Assembly (NCBI GenBank): GCA_038216465.1
Contig: JBBQQC010000001.1
Coordinates: 372,001 to 436,000 of the forward strand
Length of the DNA: 64,000 bases
From: JACCZX01 sp038216465
Lineage (GTDB): Bacteria; Pseudomonadota; Gammaproteobacteria; Burkholderiales; Burkholderiaceae_F
Direction of reading: 5' to 3'
The notes beneath the pieces were generated by a model. That model ran no database searches, was not told where the DNA came from, and was given only the letters and a program-made list of their open reading frames with translations. Below, in pieces: positions 26,461-35,356 of the stretch. Each line of letters opens with the position of its first letter. Within the stretch, counting starts at the first letter, position 1. A program made the position numbers and the translations under genes.

Positions 26461-29400
26461 TCAATCAGGCGCGCTGACGGCGCGACTCGCCGCGGTCAGC
26501 AACCGTCGATTGACCGGATTGCGATGCAAAAAGCTGTCGCGATAGGTGGTTGGGACGTGGCGCAGCGCCGTCTGCTCGATCCATTCGACCGCGCGTGCAA
26601 GCAGCGCAGCAGCTCCGCTTGCGTCACCCCCGGCTGCGAGCACCTCATGGCCAATCGACCACACCTCGGGCAGATACATGTCGGCTGGCTGTATCGCTGC
26701 CAGCACCGGTTGCAACTCTATCCAGCGCGCAGCGACATCATCCGGTGCATTTGCTTGCAGTAGAGAGCGCACCGAAAACAACCTGGCCTTTAATGCCACG
26801 CCAAAATACTCGATCTTCTCCGCAGCGGAGCGCACGCGACCGCACAGCTCGACCGCATCGCTCGGTGCCATTTCGAGCGCCTCTTCGAGTTCTACCAGCA
26901 TGCGCATGTACGGATCACCTGCCTTGCCCAGCGCTTCTGCGGCAAGTCGCAAATCGGGCTTCGCTGAACCGCCGAGAAGACGCGCGATACGTGCGGCAAG
27001 CATCGCGCCGCGCGCGCGCACATGGCCGACCGAAGGTGCAACATAGTCGAGCGCCTTTTTCGCGCGTCCGTATTGCGCAAGATGGATCAACATCGCCGCC
27101 TTATTGTTGTTCGCCACCGCAATCCACAGCGTTTGCCCATCGCCCCTGAAACATTCGAGCGCAGTGTCGATCGTATCGAGCGCCTCTCCGTAACGCCCAG
27201 CCTCACCGCTGTAGAGTGCGCAGTGCTGCTCGATCACGCCGCGCCATGGCCCACCGGTGTCGCCGATCTCAGATTGCAACGCGCGCGCCCGAAGCGCGTG
27301 CTCGAGCGCCTGACCGATATCACCCAAGTTGCCCTGCACCGTGGCCAGGTTCGACGTCAGCTCTGCCAATTCAGCGAGGTCGCCGAGCGCGCGTGCGTTG
27401 TCAATCGCGCGCGCAAGCGCGTCTGCCGTGCGACGCAGCTTGCGCGCCGAGTTCAACACGTACGCATAGTCGGCCCAGAAGCGACCGCGCTGCTCGCGCG
27501 TACCTTTGTCTTGGACCAATGCTTCAAAAGGTTCGATGACCGACAGCGCCTCGTCGCTGCGGTCCGCTTGGGCAAGCCCCACCGCCCACAAGCGTGCAGC
27601 TTCGAAGCGCGGCCACAGCGAGTCGAGCCGCTCGGCGAGCGCGAACGCTTCGCGCGCAGATGCGATACCGGTGACATGATCGACCGCCATCAACGCGGCG
27701 GTCGCGCGTGCGGTCAGCGCAGTCGCGCGTTGGCCGTCCGAATGCGCTTCAGCGAGCAACGCGTCGATCACGATGTTGGCGCGTTCGACGCCACGTACGA
27801 GGATCAGGCTCTCAATGCTGGCGCAGCGCGCGTCGAACGCGGCGGCCGATTCGCCCGCGCGATCAAAGCACGCAAACGCAGCTTCGCAGTGCTCGACTTC
27901 GGACAAGCGGCGTGACGTGCGCCGTGCTTCAGATGCAGCCCGCATGTGTGCGCGCGCTGCTCGGCTCCACTCGCCCGCGTCGGCCCAGTGCTGCGCTAGG
28001 CTCGCGGCCGGCGTACCTTGCGACTCCAGATACTCGGCGATGCCAAGCTGCAGCAGTTGCGCGATTGGTTGCGGCACTGAGCGCAGCGCAACCTCATAGA
28101 TGAGGTCGTGCGCGAATGTCTGGCCGCGAATGACTTGCGCCGTTTCAAGTTCGCTCCATGCTTCGGCCAAGTCGAGCGGATGCTTCTGCAGAACATGCGC
28201 CGCCAGCGCCGCACTGAATTCAGCGCCGGCCAGCGCGGCAACGCGCGCAAGTTTCAGCGCCGGCGCAGACAGCTGCGCCAGACGTCGCTCGATCAGGGCG
28301 CCGACTGAAGTTGGCGTCGGTAGCCGGTTCGACACCGCGTCGGCACCGCCTCCCTCGACCAATGCATTCAGCGTCTCGAGCACGAAAAATGGATTGCCGC
28401 CGGTATGGCGCGCAATCGCACCGGCAAGCGCGGGCGCGTTGATTTCAGGCAGCGCGAGCGACTCCAAGAGTTCGCGCACTGCGCTTTCGCTCAGCGGAAC
28501 GAGCGGGACTTCGACGAGTCGCTGCCCGCCCTCTGCGCGTAGCCACGCCGCGATCGACGCCGGGCATTCGGAGCCGCGCACCGCACCGATCCAGCGCAGG
28601 TCGGGGATCACAAGCTGCGGAAATAACTCAAGCGTCGCCTCATCGGCAAAGTGAAGATCGTCAATTGCCAAACCCGCGAGTCCCGCCGCTTGCCGAGCGG
28701 AAAGTGCCTGCACGACCGCGGAGCGAAAGCGCGCTTCGACCAACGGGCCGACCGGCGCTGCCCCCAGTTCCGGCAGCACGCGGGCGAGTTCTGATTTGAC
28801 GAAGTCGTCGAGCCCGTCATCGATGCGGATCACACCCTCTGTTCGCAGAACCACACGCAGCAGGCGCGCCAGCACGGCGTACGGCACGCGGGCATCTCCG
28901 GGGCGGCCACCGACCATCGGCACTGAGCGAGCTTGAGCGAAATCACCCAGCAACCGGCTCTTGCCGACGCCTGCATCACCGCTGATCAGCACCGGAAGGC
29001 CGGCTTCCCAGCCGCGCTCGAGCGCGCGCCACTCGGTATCGCGTCCGATTAGGCGTGGAGGCCTAAGAATCGCGGCGGGCCGCCGCGTCTTCGAGGCCAT
29101 CCCCGGCAACGCGTCGGCTCGAAGAATCAACTGCGCGAGCGCGACCGTTTCCGCGTCGGGTTCAGCACCTAGCTCGCGCTGAAGTGCGGAACGACATCGG
29201 TCATACGCCGCCAGCGCCGCGGCCCGATCGCCGCGCCGGTAATGCAGCCGCATTGCAAGGCGATGCGCCTGTTCGGAAACGGGGTCTTCGGCGAGTAGCC
29301 GCTCGGCGTAAACCAGCGCCCGCGCGATGTGTCCGTCGGCTTCGCGCTTGGCAGCAAGCTCGGCCAGCGCATCGCGTCGCATCGCGCGCCAGTGCTCGCG

Positions 29401-29904
29401 CGCTACGCGCACCCAGTCTTCGAGCTCCGGGCAGTCTTCGTAGGTACAGGCGCCCAGCAGGTCGCCCGCGGCAGCGTTTGGATCTTCGGCAAGCTGCTGT
29501 GCAGGCGAGCCGAGGTTGTGCTGTACGCGATCTGCAAGACGCAGACCCTCGTCCGGCTCGACCAGGTCCGCGCCCGCCGCGCGACGCAACCGGAATAGCC
29601 GCTGCCGCAGACTGTTGCGCGCTTTGTCCACCTCGGCGTCGGGCCAGAGAAGCGCCGCCGCCCGTGATCGGGACGTCGGGCCGTCGAACGCCAGCAGTGC
29701 GAGCAACGCCGCGTCCTTGCGTTCGAGCGATAGCACGGTGCCATCCGGACGCACAAGCGTAGGCGCGGCGAGCAGTTGCAGCCATGCCGATGCGCCCGCT
29801 TTTACAGGTGTCTCAACCAAGGGCAGCCCCGCAAAGCGCAGCAGGCTCTGCAGCCGCAGCGCCACTCCCGCCGCGCGCGCGACTTGCAACCGCAACTGAT
29901 CCAC
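26461..29904 (-). CDS. BTAD-domain transcriptional activator with AAA ATPase and TPR region
   Basis: A 1147-aa regulator. An N-terminal winged-helix DNA-binding domain (about 45-115) is followed by a bacterial transcriptional activator (BTAD) domain (about 160-262), an AAA_16/NB-ARC-like ATPase (about 283-480, Walker A GDAGVGKS at 309-316, Walker B-like GLAIDDLHFADE) and a long TPR-like helical array to the C-terminus. Proteins of this build (SARP/LAL-like) couple ligand or protein sensing in the TPR part to ATP-dependent activation. The start at 29904 is a GTG; the winged helix begins only near residue 40, so an internal TTG (29820) is possible. It lies upstream of the secreted-protein block, and both its own promoter and theirs share an 11-bp-period repeat. 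Confidence 0.85.
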   Translation of the reverse strand: MDQLRLQVARAAGVALRLQSLLRFAGLPLVETPVKAGASAWLQLLAAPTLVRPDGTVLSLERKDAALLALLAFDGPTSRSRAAALLWPDAEVDKARNSLRQRLFRLRRAAGADLVEPDEGLRLADRVQHNLGSPAQQLAEDPNAAAGDLLGACTYEDCPELEDWVRVAREHWRAMRRDALAELAAKREADGHIARALVYAERLLAEDPVSEQAHRLAMRLHYRRGDRAAALAAYDRCRSALQRELGAEPDAETVALAQLILRADALPGMASKTRRPAAILRPPRLIGRDTEWRALERGWEAGLPVLISGDAGVGKSRLLGDFAQARSVPMVGGRPGDARVPYAVLARLLRVVLRTEGVIRIDDGLDDFVKSELARVLPELGAAPVGPLVEARFRSAVVQALSARQAAGLAGLAIDDLHFADEATLELFPQLVIPDLRWIGAVRGSECPASIAAWLRAEGGQRLVEVPLVPLSESAVRELLESLALPEINAPALAGAIARHTGGNPFFVLETLNALVEGGGADAVSNRLPTPTSVGALIERRLAQLSAPALKLARVAALAGAEFSAALAAHVLQKHPLDLAEAWSELETAQVIRGQTFAHDLIYEVALRSVPQPIAQLLQLGIAEYLESQGTPAASLAQHWADAGEWSRAARAHMRAASEARRTSRRLSEVEHCEAAFACFDRAGESAAAFDARCASIESLILVRGVERANIVIDALLAEAHSDGQRATALTARATAALMAVDHVTGIASAREAFALAERLDSLWPRFEAARLWAVGLAQADRSDEALSVIEPFEALVQDKGTREQRGRFWADYAYVLNSARKLRRTADALARAIDNARALGDLAELAELTSNLATVQGNLGDIGQALEHALRARALQSEIGDTGGPWRGVIEQHCALYSGEAGRYGEALDTIDTALECFRGDGQTLWIAVANNNKAAMLIHLAQYGRAKKALDYVAPSVGHVRARGAMLAARIARLLGGSAKPDLRLAAEALGKAGDPYMRMLVELEEALEMAPSDAVELCGRVRSAAEKIEYFGVALKARLFSVRSLLQANAPDDVAARWIELQPVLAAIQPADMYLPEVWSIGHEVLAAGGDASGAAALLARAVEWIEQTALRHVPTTYRDSFLHRNPVNRRLLTAASRAVSAPD

Positions 29905-29948
29905 ACCGACCCCGCGATGTCGTCGATGCTGCGATCTTTCCGCGCCAG

Positions 29949-29965
29949 CGTTACCGGAACGTTAT
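29949..29965 (-). promoter_or_regulatory. Candidate activator operator, 11-bp-period direct repeat (copy 2)
   Basis: Minus strand ATAACGTTCCGGTAACG, matching 13 of 17 bases of the element at 26439-26455, with TAACG units again exactly 11 bp apart. It sits 45-61 bp upstream of the BTAD activator start, so autoregulation is suggested. Confidence 0.55.
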
Positions 29966-30028
29966 AGCGCCTGCTGGCGGGCGTCTACAGACACGTGAGA
30001 GCCTCTTGAACGTCCGGCACGATCGCAG

Positions 30029-31459
30029 CTACAACGACTCCAGGAAAGTCAGCAACTGTCGCTGTTCGGCTTGCGATAAGGCGTTGTAGCGCAAGCGAAC
30101 CCCAGCGGCCTGCCCGCCATGTCGTGCAATAGCGTCCTGCTTGGTGTTCGACAGACCATCGTGCATCAGGCGATTGCGAGTGCGCACCGCCCACAGCGGT
30201 GCAGTGCGGATCTGATTCGCCGTACCAGCGAATTCAGCGGTCGGCTGAATCGGAATGCCGTCACCGGTGCCGACGTCATGCAACAGGAAGTCGCTGTACG
30301 GATGAATGGTCTTGTTGCTGAGTGCCGCCGGAACCGTGAACGCGTTGCCGTTGATGCGGGTGCCGGGGCTGGCAGTGCGAATCGCCGGCGTGTGGCAAAC
30401 CGCGCAACCGACGCGTTCAAACAGCACTTCACCTGCTTTGACATCGGCGGTGATCGGGCCGCGCGCGGGCGCCTTGGTCGAGCGCATGAAGTCGGCGAAG
30501 GCCGTGACGTCGACGCCATCGTCTTCGGGTTCAGGCAGTTGGTCGTAGTCGGTGCCGTAGCCGACGAAACGACCGGCCGACGTGTTCTCCTCTGGGAACA
30601 GCGGTGACGTGATGCCCATTTCATTCAGATAGGCATCAGCCGCAAACGAAAGCAGGCTCGCGTGCTGGCTCTTCCAGCCGAAGCGTCCGATGCGCGGTGC
30701 ACTGTTGGCTTCGAGCACCGGAACCTGCACTGCGGTCCCGCGCATCGCAGCGGGCTGGCGATCGCGGAGCGCGAGCAGCGTCGCATTGGCGATCGCCTCG
30801 ACGTAACCGTTGCCGAGCGTGTTGGTCGAAATCCGCAACGTACGCACCGTGTCGGGCTGCTGGACATGCTCGACGATCTCCGGGTGCGTCGCGCGCGATT
30901 GAATCAGCGTCCCGCCAAGTGATTCGAAGAACTGGCCTTTGTCGGTGCGGCCCGATCGGAACTCTGCCACCTGGCTCGCGCCTCCGGTGACGACGTTCTG
31001 ATGACACTCGCGGCAGCTCTGCGCGTTGTAGGTGGGGCCCAGTCCGTCAGCGACCGTTTCGACTTGCTCGAAGATGAAGCGGTTGTCGTTGAACGAGCGC
31101 AACGCAACGACGTTGTCTTCACTTAGCGTTTCGTAGGATGGTCCTTGCGGCAGAAACCCGTTGGTCAGATTGTCAAACCCCGTGAGCGCTTCGGTGAATA
31201 GTCGGTCGGACAATGATTGCGCGCTGCCCGCTGCCGAATTCGCCGACGTGCTGGCTTCTTCGATGGCGGCCCGGTCTTCGCTCGGGAGGATCCCGCGCGG
31301 CTGGAAGCGGTCGGGTCGTGGGAGGTGCTGCATCTGCAGCTGAGGACGCATCGCCGCCTGCCGCGCATTTCTCTTCGGCGTGACGCGGCTGGTTTGCGCA
31401 ACGACGACGACCGCCGCCAGTGAAAGGACAACAGCAACCGCAGATTTCTTGATCTTCAT
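30029..31459 (-). CDS. Di-heme c-type cytochrome oxidoreductase (DHOR/DUF1111 family)
   Basis: A 476-aa periplasmic protein with a signal peptide (MKIKKSAVAVVLSLAAVVVVAQ) and two c-type heme sites, CRECH (149-153) and CAVCH (352-356). The family resembles di-heme peroxidases of the MauG/CcpA superfamily; many members are annotated 'thiol oxidoreductase', but the true reaction is unknown. DLLHDVGTGDGI-like LLHDVGTGDG and the final HGGQAAGVRLRYNALS are characteristic. It precedes the BTAD activator on the same strand by 125 bp, so it is probably a separate transcript. Electron transfer or peroxide handling in the periplasm is the likely role. Confidence 0.85.
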   Translation of the reverse strand: MKIKKSAVAVVLSLAAVVVVAQTSRVTPKRNARQAAMRPQLQMQHLPRPDRFQPRGILPSEDRAAIEEASTSANSAAGSAQSLSDRLFTEALTGFDNLTNGFLPQGPSYETLSEDNVVALRSFNDNRFIFEQVETVADGLGPTYNAQSCRECHQNVVTGGASQVAEFRSGRTDKGQFFESLGGTLIQSRATHPEIVEHVQQPDTVRTLRISTNTLGNGYVEAIANATLLALRDRQPAAMRGTAVQVPVLEANSAPRIGRFGWKSQHASLLSFAADAYLNEMGITSPLFPEENTSAGRFVGYGTDYDQLPEPEDDGVDVTAFADFMRSTKAPARGPITADVKAGEVLFERVGCAVCHTPAIRTASPGTRINGNAFTVPAALSNKTIHPYSDFLLHDVGTGDGIPIQPTAEFAGTANQIRTAPLWAVRTRNRLMHDGLSNTKQDAIARHGGQAAGVRLRYNALSQAEQRQLLTFLESL

Positions 31460-31693
31460 GAGGGCTCCATCTGGTGGCTCGGTAAAACGCCGAACCGCAC
31501 GAGGAACCCTAGGCCGTTCTCATTTCGATTCAATCGTCCAAAGGGACCCCCGGCCGCGCGGGTCACCGGAATGCGCGACGCGTCGATTTGCTGAGTGGTC
31601 TCGGCGCGCTCACGCGAACGCGCACTTGAGGCTCGACTCGCGCAGCCTTGAATCGACCACAGCCCGGCACTGTCGACAAGTTCAACGCCGGGG

Positions 31694-32182
31694 TTAACGC
31701 CCGTGCGCGGCGCTGGACGCGCTGCGCGCGTAGCTGCCGAACAGCGGTGTATCGGTATCGGCCCCGTCGAGGTACGGCTCACCCAATTGTTGCTGCAGCA
31801 ATTTCAGATTGCGCCGATGCGCGCGAAAGTAGATATCGAACACGTCGCCGGCCAACGGCACTGCGCCGAGTGCGGCATCGAGCAGCAGGTTGCCGAGCAT
31901 TTTCCCCTGCAGCCAACGCGATGCGCCAAGCTCGCGCGCCTGCGTGATCAGATACACGCCGATCGCCGCCGACAGCAAGTCGCCGGCCACTGGAACGACG
32001 CCCATTAGCGCATCGAGCCCTACTTTCGTGCGCAGCAGTGGCACATCGACAATGGAGTCCATCAGCCGGGTCAGTGTGATCAGCCGCTCGCGAGCGCGCC
32101 GCTTGCGTTCGGCAGATGGAATCCCGATCGAGCGAACACGTGCGCGGGACCGTCCACCCGGGTGAGTCTGATCGGCGGTCAT
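31694..32182 (-). CDS. DUF4112 domain-containing protein
   Basis: A 162-aa protein matching DUF4112: LMDSIVDVPLLRTKVGLDALMGVVPVAGDLLSAAIGVYLI, then LGNLLLDAALGAVPLAGDVFDIYFRAHRRNLKLL. The two GxVPxAGD repeats lie on paired hydrophobic segments (about 58-80 and 105-125) that may be membrane-associated. It begins 3 bp after the methyltransferase stop, at the distal end of the aryl polyene operon, and has no obvious role in it. The 234 bp beyond it, to the cytochrome gene start, show no gene. Confidence 0.82.
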   Translation of the reverse strand: MTADQTHPGGRSRARVRSIGIPSAERKRRARERLITLTRLMDSIVDVPLLRTKVGLDALMGVVPVAGDLLSAAIGVYLITQARELGASRWLQGKMLGNLLLDAALGAVPLAGDVFDIYFRAHRRNLKLLQQQLGEPYLDGADTDTPLFGSYARSASSAAHGR

Positions 32183-32185
32183 CGG

Positions 32186-33037
32186 TCAGGCGCGTGTGGT
32201 TGCAATCAGCAACACGTTGGCAAACGGAGTGCCTTCGCTCATCGGTTGAACCGTGACCGCAAAATCAAGCTCTTCAAGTACCGCCAACCATTCGGCGAGC
32301 GTGCGGCAATAAACCCGCGGCCAGCCGCCGCGCGACACTGTTATCCAAGCGTCGATCAGTACCGACAACCTAAAGCGCCAGCGGCCGGCCGCGTCGCCGA
32401 CGCGCATCAGCAACATTCCGCCCGGCATCAACGCCGCGGCGACGTTCGCCAACAAGGCGTTCTGCGCAGCGCGGTCAATGTAGTGCAGCACATCGATCAT
32501 CGCGACCACATCGCAAACCGGCAGCCGTACGCTGCGTACATCGCCGGCCGCGAGCGATACCCGATCGCGCAGATCGGCGAGCGCACGCCGCCCGGTCGCG
32601 ATCGCGTCAACCCGTAAATCGATCCCATGCAGCGTCCAGCGTCGCGGGGCTGGAGCCCACCTCCGTGGCCACCGAGCGTCAGGCCGCGCGTCGCACTGCT
32701 CGGCAGCCGCTAGTAGCGCGGGCAGAACGCCGAGCCCGCAGCCGATATCCACAATGCGCGCACCGGACACGATTCGGCCATCTCGCAACAACGCGGCAAA
32801 CACCGGATCGCCGCCAAGTTTGCCGCGTGCGAAGTAATAAGAGCTTCGCCCCGATGATTGAAAGCGCTTGGCGGCACGCGCAACCAGGTGACGAAAAGCG
32901 GGCTCAGTGTGCGCTGAGGACGGGCATCGCGTAGCCGGAAATGCAACAGCGGGCGATTGAACCGGCAGCACATGCTCGGTGGCGGCGTTCGCCGCTGAAG
33001 CACTGGCGGCTCGTCCAGCGCTGCTCCCGCGCATCAT
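32186..33037 (-). CDS. Class I SAM-dependent methyltransferase (pigment cluster)
   Basis: A 283-aa Rossmann-fold methyltransferase. The SAM-binding motif I is ARIVDIGCGLGVLPALL, the acidic motif follows as LHGIDLRVDAI, and motif post II is VVAMIDVLHYID. A long Ala/Arg-rich N-terminus (about 1-45) precedes it and might be translated from a later start. Its start overlaps the deacetylase stop (ATGA), placing it in the aryl polyene operon. A tailoring role, such as methylating the aryl head group, is inferred from context only. Confidence 0.82.
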   Translation of the reverse strand: MMRGSSAGRAASASAANAATEHVLPVQSPAVAFPATRCPSSAHTEPAFRHLVARAAKRFQSSGRSSYYFARGKLGGDPVFAALLRDGRIVSGARIVDIGCGLGVLPALLAAAEQCDARPDARWPRRWAPAPRRWTLHGIDLRVDAIATGRRALADLRDRVSLAAGDVRSVRLPVCDVVAMIDVLHYIDRAAQNALLANVAAALMPGGMLLMRVGDAAGRWRFRLSVLIDAWITVSRGGWPRVYCRTLAEWLAVLEELDFAVTVQPMSEGTPFANVLLIATTRA

Positions 33038-33879
33038 GCCGACAGCGCGCTGCGCAGCGTCACTGGGCGCCAGGCGCGATCACGCAGCTGGGCAAGCACC
33101 GCGGGCAATGCGCCGAGCACACTCGGATTGCTGCGCACCGCCACGCGGCGTCCCTCAATGCCATCGTGCATTAACACTATCGCCCCCGGCGACAGGCGCC
33201 GGACGATCCGCGCCGCAACTCGATCGGCGCGCGCATCGACGCTATCGAGCGAGCGCACGTTCCAGGCGACGCAGCGCAGTCCCAGGCGCGCCAACGCAGG
33301 CTCGGTCAGCGGAGTTCGAATTCCGAACGGAGCGCGAAAAAATTTGGGCGCGACACCGGTGATGTCTGCCAGTGCCTTCTGGGCGTCGCCGATATCGCGC
33401 ACCAGCCGGCCCACGCCATAAAAACCCATCGCGCGCGAATGTCCATAGGCGTGATTTTCTACAGCGTGCCCGCGGGCGACGATCTCGCGCACCAGCTGCG
33501 GATTCGCCCGCGCATGCGCGCCGACGCAAAAAAATGTTGCGCATGCGCCCGCTGTGTCGAGCTGGTCCAGCACGCGCGGCGTGACCTGGGCGTCGGGCCC
33601 ATCGTCGAATGTCAACGCGATCTCGCCGCGCGCAGCGGCAGATTGCGGCAATCTAGAAATCACGGGGCCAAGTGCGGCGCTACCAGGCGCGAGGCCAAAT
33701 GCGAGGCTCAGCGCATGGCTGCCGCACATCGCGCCCACGGCCCACGGCCACAGCGCCGGCTGCACTACCAGCGACGCCATGCCGGCCGCGTGGCTGCCGG
33801 CAAGAATCCAGTGCAGCGGTCCCGGTTGCCACGCACGCGGCGGCAGCGCCTGATGCAGTGAGAAGCGCGAGACGCTCAC
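33034..33879 (-). CDS. Polysaccharide deacetylase family protein (pigment cluster)
   Basis: About 281 aa from a GTG at 33879 that overlaps the upstream methyltransferase stop (GTGA). An N-terminal membrane region (about 15-60) precedes a NodB-homology domain: LTFDDGPDAQVTPRVLDQL with the catalytic Asp and metal Asp, ATFFCVGAHA, and the metal-binding HAVENHAYGHS. The C-terminal APFGIRTP and LMHDG motifs complete the fold. Such enzymes remove N- or O-acetyl groups from sugars. In an aryl polyene locus it may modify a sugar in the polyene anchor, alongside the glycosyltransferase at 36312. The longer frame to 34047 overlaps the next gene and is not used. Confidence 0.85.
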   Translation of the reverse strand: MSVSRFSLHQALPPRAWQPGPLHWILAGSHAAGMASLVVQPALWPWAVGAMCGSHALSLAFGLAPGSAALGPVISRLPQSAAARGEIALTFDDGPDAQVTPRVLDQLDTAGACATFFCVGAHARANPQLVREIVARGHAVENHAYGHSRAMGFYGVGRLVRDIGDAQKALADITGVAPKFFRAPFGIRTPLTEPALARLGLRCVAWNVRSLDSVDARADRVAARIVRRLSPGAIVLMHDGIEGRRVAVRSNPSVLGALPAVLAQLRDRAWRPVTLRSALSA

Positions 33880-34619
33880 TTCACGGCCACGTACTCGGAA
33901 AAGATGCCCAGCACAACGTGTCGGGAGATGTTCGTAAATCCGGCCGCGCGCATCTGCTCGATAACTTTTTGCGGCGGCACGCACGCTTCGATCGAATCCC
34001 ATAGGTAGCGCATGACCTGCTGCGTGTCGCGCGAGCGCCCGACCCACCGTGCCACGAGCGGGACTAGATAGCGCAGGTAAAACCGCAGCCAGCGCGTTGT
34101 ATGGATCCCGGCGGGCCGCGTGATCTCGAGCACGCAGGTACGACCTCCCGGTCGCAGCACCCGAAAAGACTCTCTGAACATGGCGCGCAGATCGGCCACG
34201 TGACGCAACGCATACCCCATGCTGACGAAATCGAACGAGCCGTCGGCTGCTGGCAAGACCTCGGCACGACCTTCAATGACGCGCATGCCCGCCGGCAGAC
34301 GAGCGTTTGCCAGCATGCCCACGCTTGGGTCGACGCCGGTCACGTTCGCGCCGCCGCCACTGAGTCGCGCGGCTTCGATTGCGGTCAGGCCGGTGCCGGT
34401 ACCCACATCGAGTACGCGCATTCCCGGCTTCAATCCCGCGCGACGAAGCGCCTGCCTGCGATACCAAGGGCCGGTGCCGAACGCCATCAGACGTTCGACC
34501 CGGTCGTAGTCGACCGCGCTGGCGTCGAAGGTGGCGCGCAGCCACCGATGGCGCGCAGTCTCATCCGCGTAATACTCGGTCAGTGGCGGATGAGGGACGA
34601 CCGTCTCCGTGTCATTCAT
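33876..34619 (-). CDS. Class I SAM-dependent methyltransferase, UbiE-like (pigment cluster)
   Basis: A 247-aa methyltransferase related to the UbiE/COQ5 group. Motif I is RVLDVGTGTGLTAIEAA, and FDFVSMGYALRHVADLRAMFRESFRVLRPGG is the conserved UbiE-like core. C-terminal segments (LRYLVPLVARWVGRS, YLWDSIEACVPPQKVIEQMRAAGF) fit the same group. It overlaps fabG-like and deacetylase genes by 4 bp on each side. Methylated head groups are known in aryl polyenes, so methylation of the hydroxyaryl group is the best guess; it is not ubiquinone-operon context. Confidence 0.87.
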   Translation of the reverse strand: MNDTETVVPHPPLTEYYADETARHRWLRATFDASAVDYDRVERLMAFGTGPWYRRQALRRAGLKPGMRVLDVGTGTGLTAIEAARLSGGGANVTGVDPSVGMLANARLPAGMRVIEGRAEVLPAADGSFDFVSMGYALRHVADLRAMFRESFRVLRPGGRTCVLEITRPAGIHTTRWLRFYLRYLVPLVARWVGRSRDTQQVMRYLWDSIEACVPPQKVIEQMRAAGFTNISRHVVLGIFSEYVAVK

Positions 34620-35356
34620 GCTGCAAGACCTCCGTTAACGCCGATTACCTGGCGCGTAATGTAAGCCGCCTCAGGCGAGAGCAGAAACGCGATCGCTGCC
34701 GCCACCTCGTCGGCTTCGCCGAAACGGCCGGCGGGAATCAGTTTCGTCATTTCCTCGAGCGGCAGCTCGGCCGTCATGTCGGTGACGATCAAGCCCGGCG
34801 CGACGCAGTTCACGGTGATGTTACGGCTCGCGAGTTCGAGTGCGAGAGAACGCGTGGCACCGATGACGCCCGCCTTGGACGCACTGTAGTTGACCTGCCC
34901 ACGATTGCCGATCTGTGCAGCGACCGACGCCAGGGTCACGATGCGGCCGGCACGGCGGCGCCGAATCATCGGCATCACCAGCGGATGCAGTACGTTATAA
35001 AAGCCATCGAGATTGGTGCGCAGGACGCGGTCCCAGTTTTCACCCGACAGCGCGGGGAACACATGATCGCTTGCGATGCCTGCGTTCAGTACGACGCCGT
35101 ACGGCGCCCCGCGCGCTTCGACCTGAGCGTCGAGCGCGCGCCGACTAGCGGCACGATCTGCGATATCGAATGCGAGTACGTCGACATCGCGCCCGATCGA
35201 ACGCACTTCCGCAGCGACTGCATCGATCGCTGCGGTCGAATCGGTTTGGCCCGAATGGTGCAGCCACACGTCGTACCCGTCACGCGCCAGACGCAGCGCG
35301 GTGGCGCGCCCGATGCCGCGGCTCGAGCCGGTGACGAGCACCGCATCCGCTTTCAC
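34616..35356 (-). CDS. 3-oxoacyl-ACP reductase (FabG-like), pigment cluster
   Basis: A 246-aa short-chain dehydrogenase starting at GTG 35356, which overlaps the upstream acyltransferase stop (GTGA). TGSSRGIGRATALRLA binds NADPH, NAGI follows, and the catalytic triad is Ser (TLASVAA), Tyr and Lys (NYSASKAG). The ending YITRQVIGVNGGLAA is FabG-like. It should reduce 3-oxoacyl-ACP intermediates in each cycle of polyene extension. The upstream extension of the open frame to 35599 lies inside the neighbouring gene and lacks similarity. Confidence 0.92.
   Translation of the reverse strand: MKADAVLVTGSSRGIGRATALRLARDGYDVWLHHSGQTDSTAAIDAVAAEVRSIGRDVDVLAFDIADRAASRRALDAQVEARGAPYGVVLNAGIASDHVFPALSGENWDRVLRTNLDGFYNVLHPLVMPMIRRRRAGRIVTLASVAAQIGNRGQVNYSASKAGVIGATRSLALELASRNITVNCVAPGLIVTDMTAELPLEEMTKLIPAGRFGEADEVAAAIAFLLSPEAAYITRQVIGVNGGLAA

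Noticed and set aside
31460..31693. Gap between the cytochrome gene and the DUF4112 gene, with a minus-strand ORF crossing it
   Set aside because: The ORF has no RBS or similarity and overlaps the DUF4112 gene. I see only an 8-bp palindrome (TGTCGACA) and no convincing terminator or gene.
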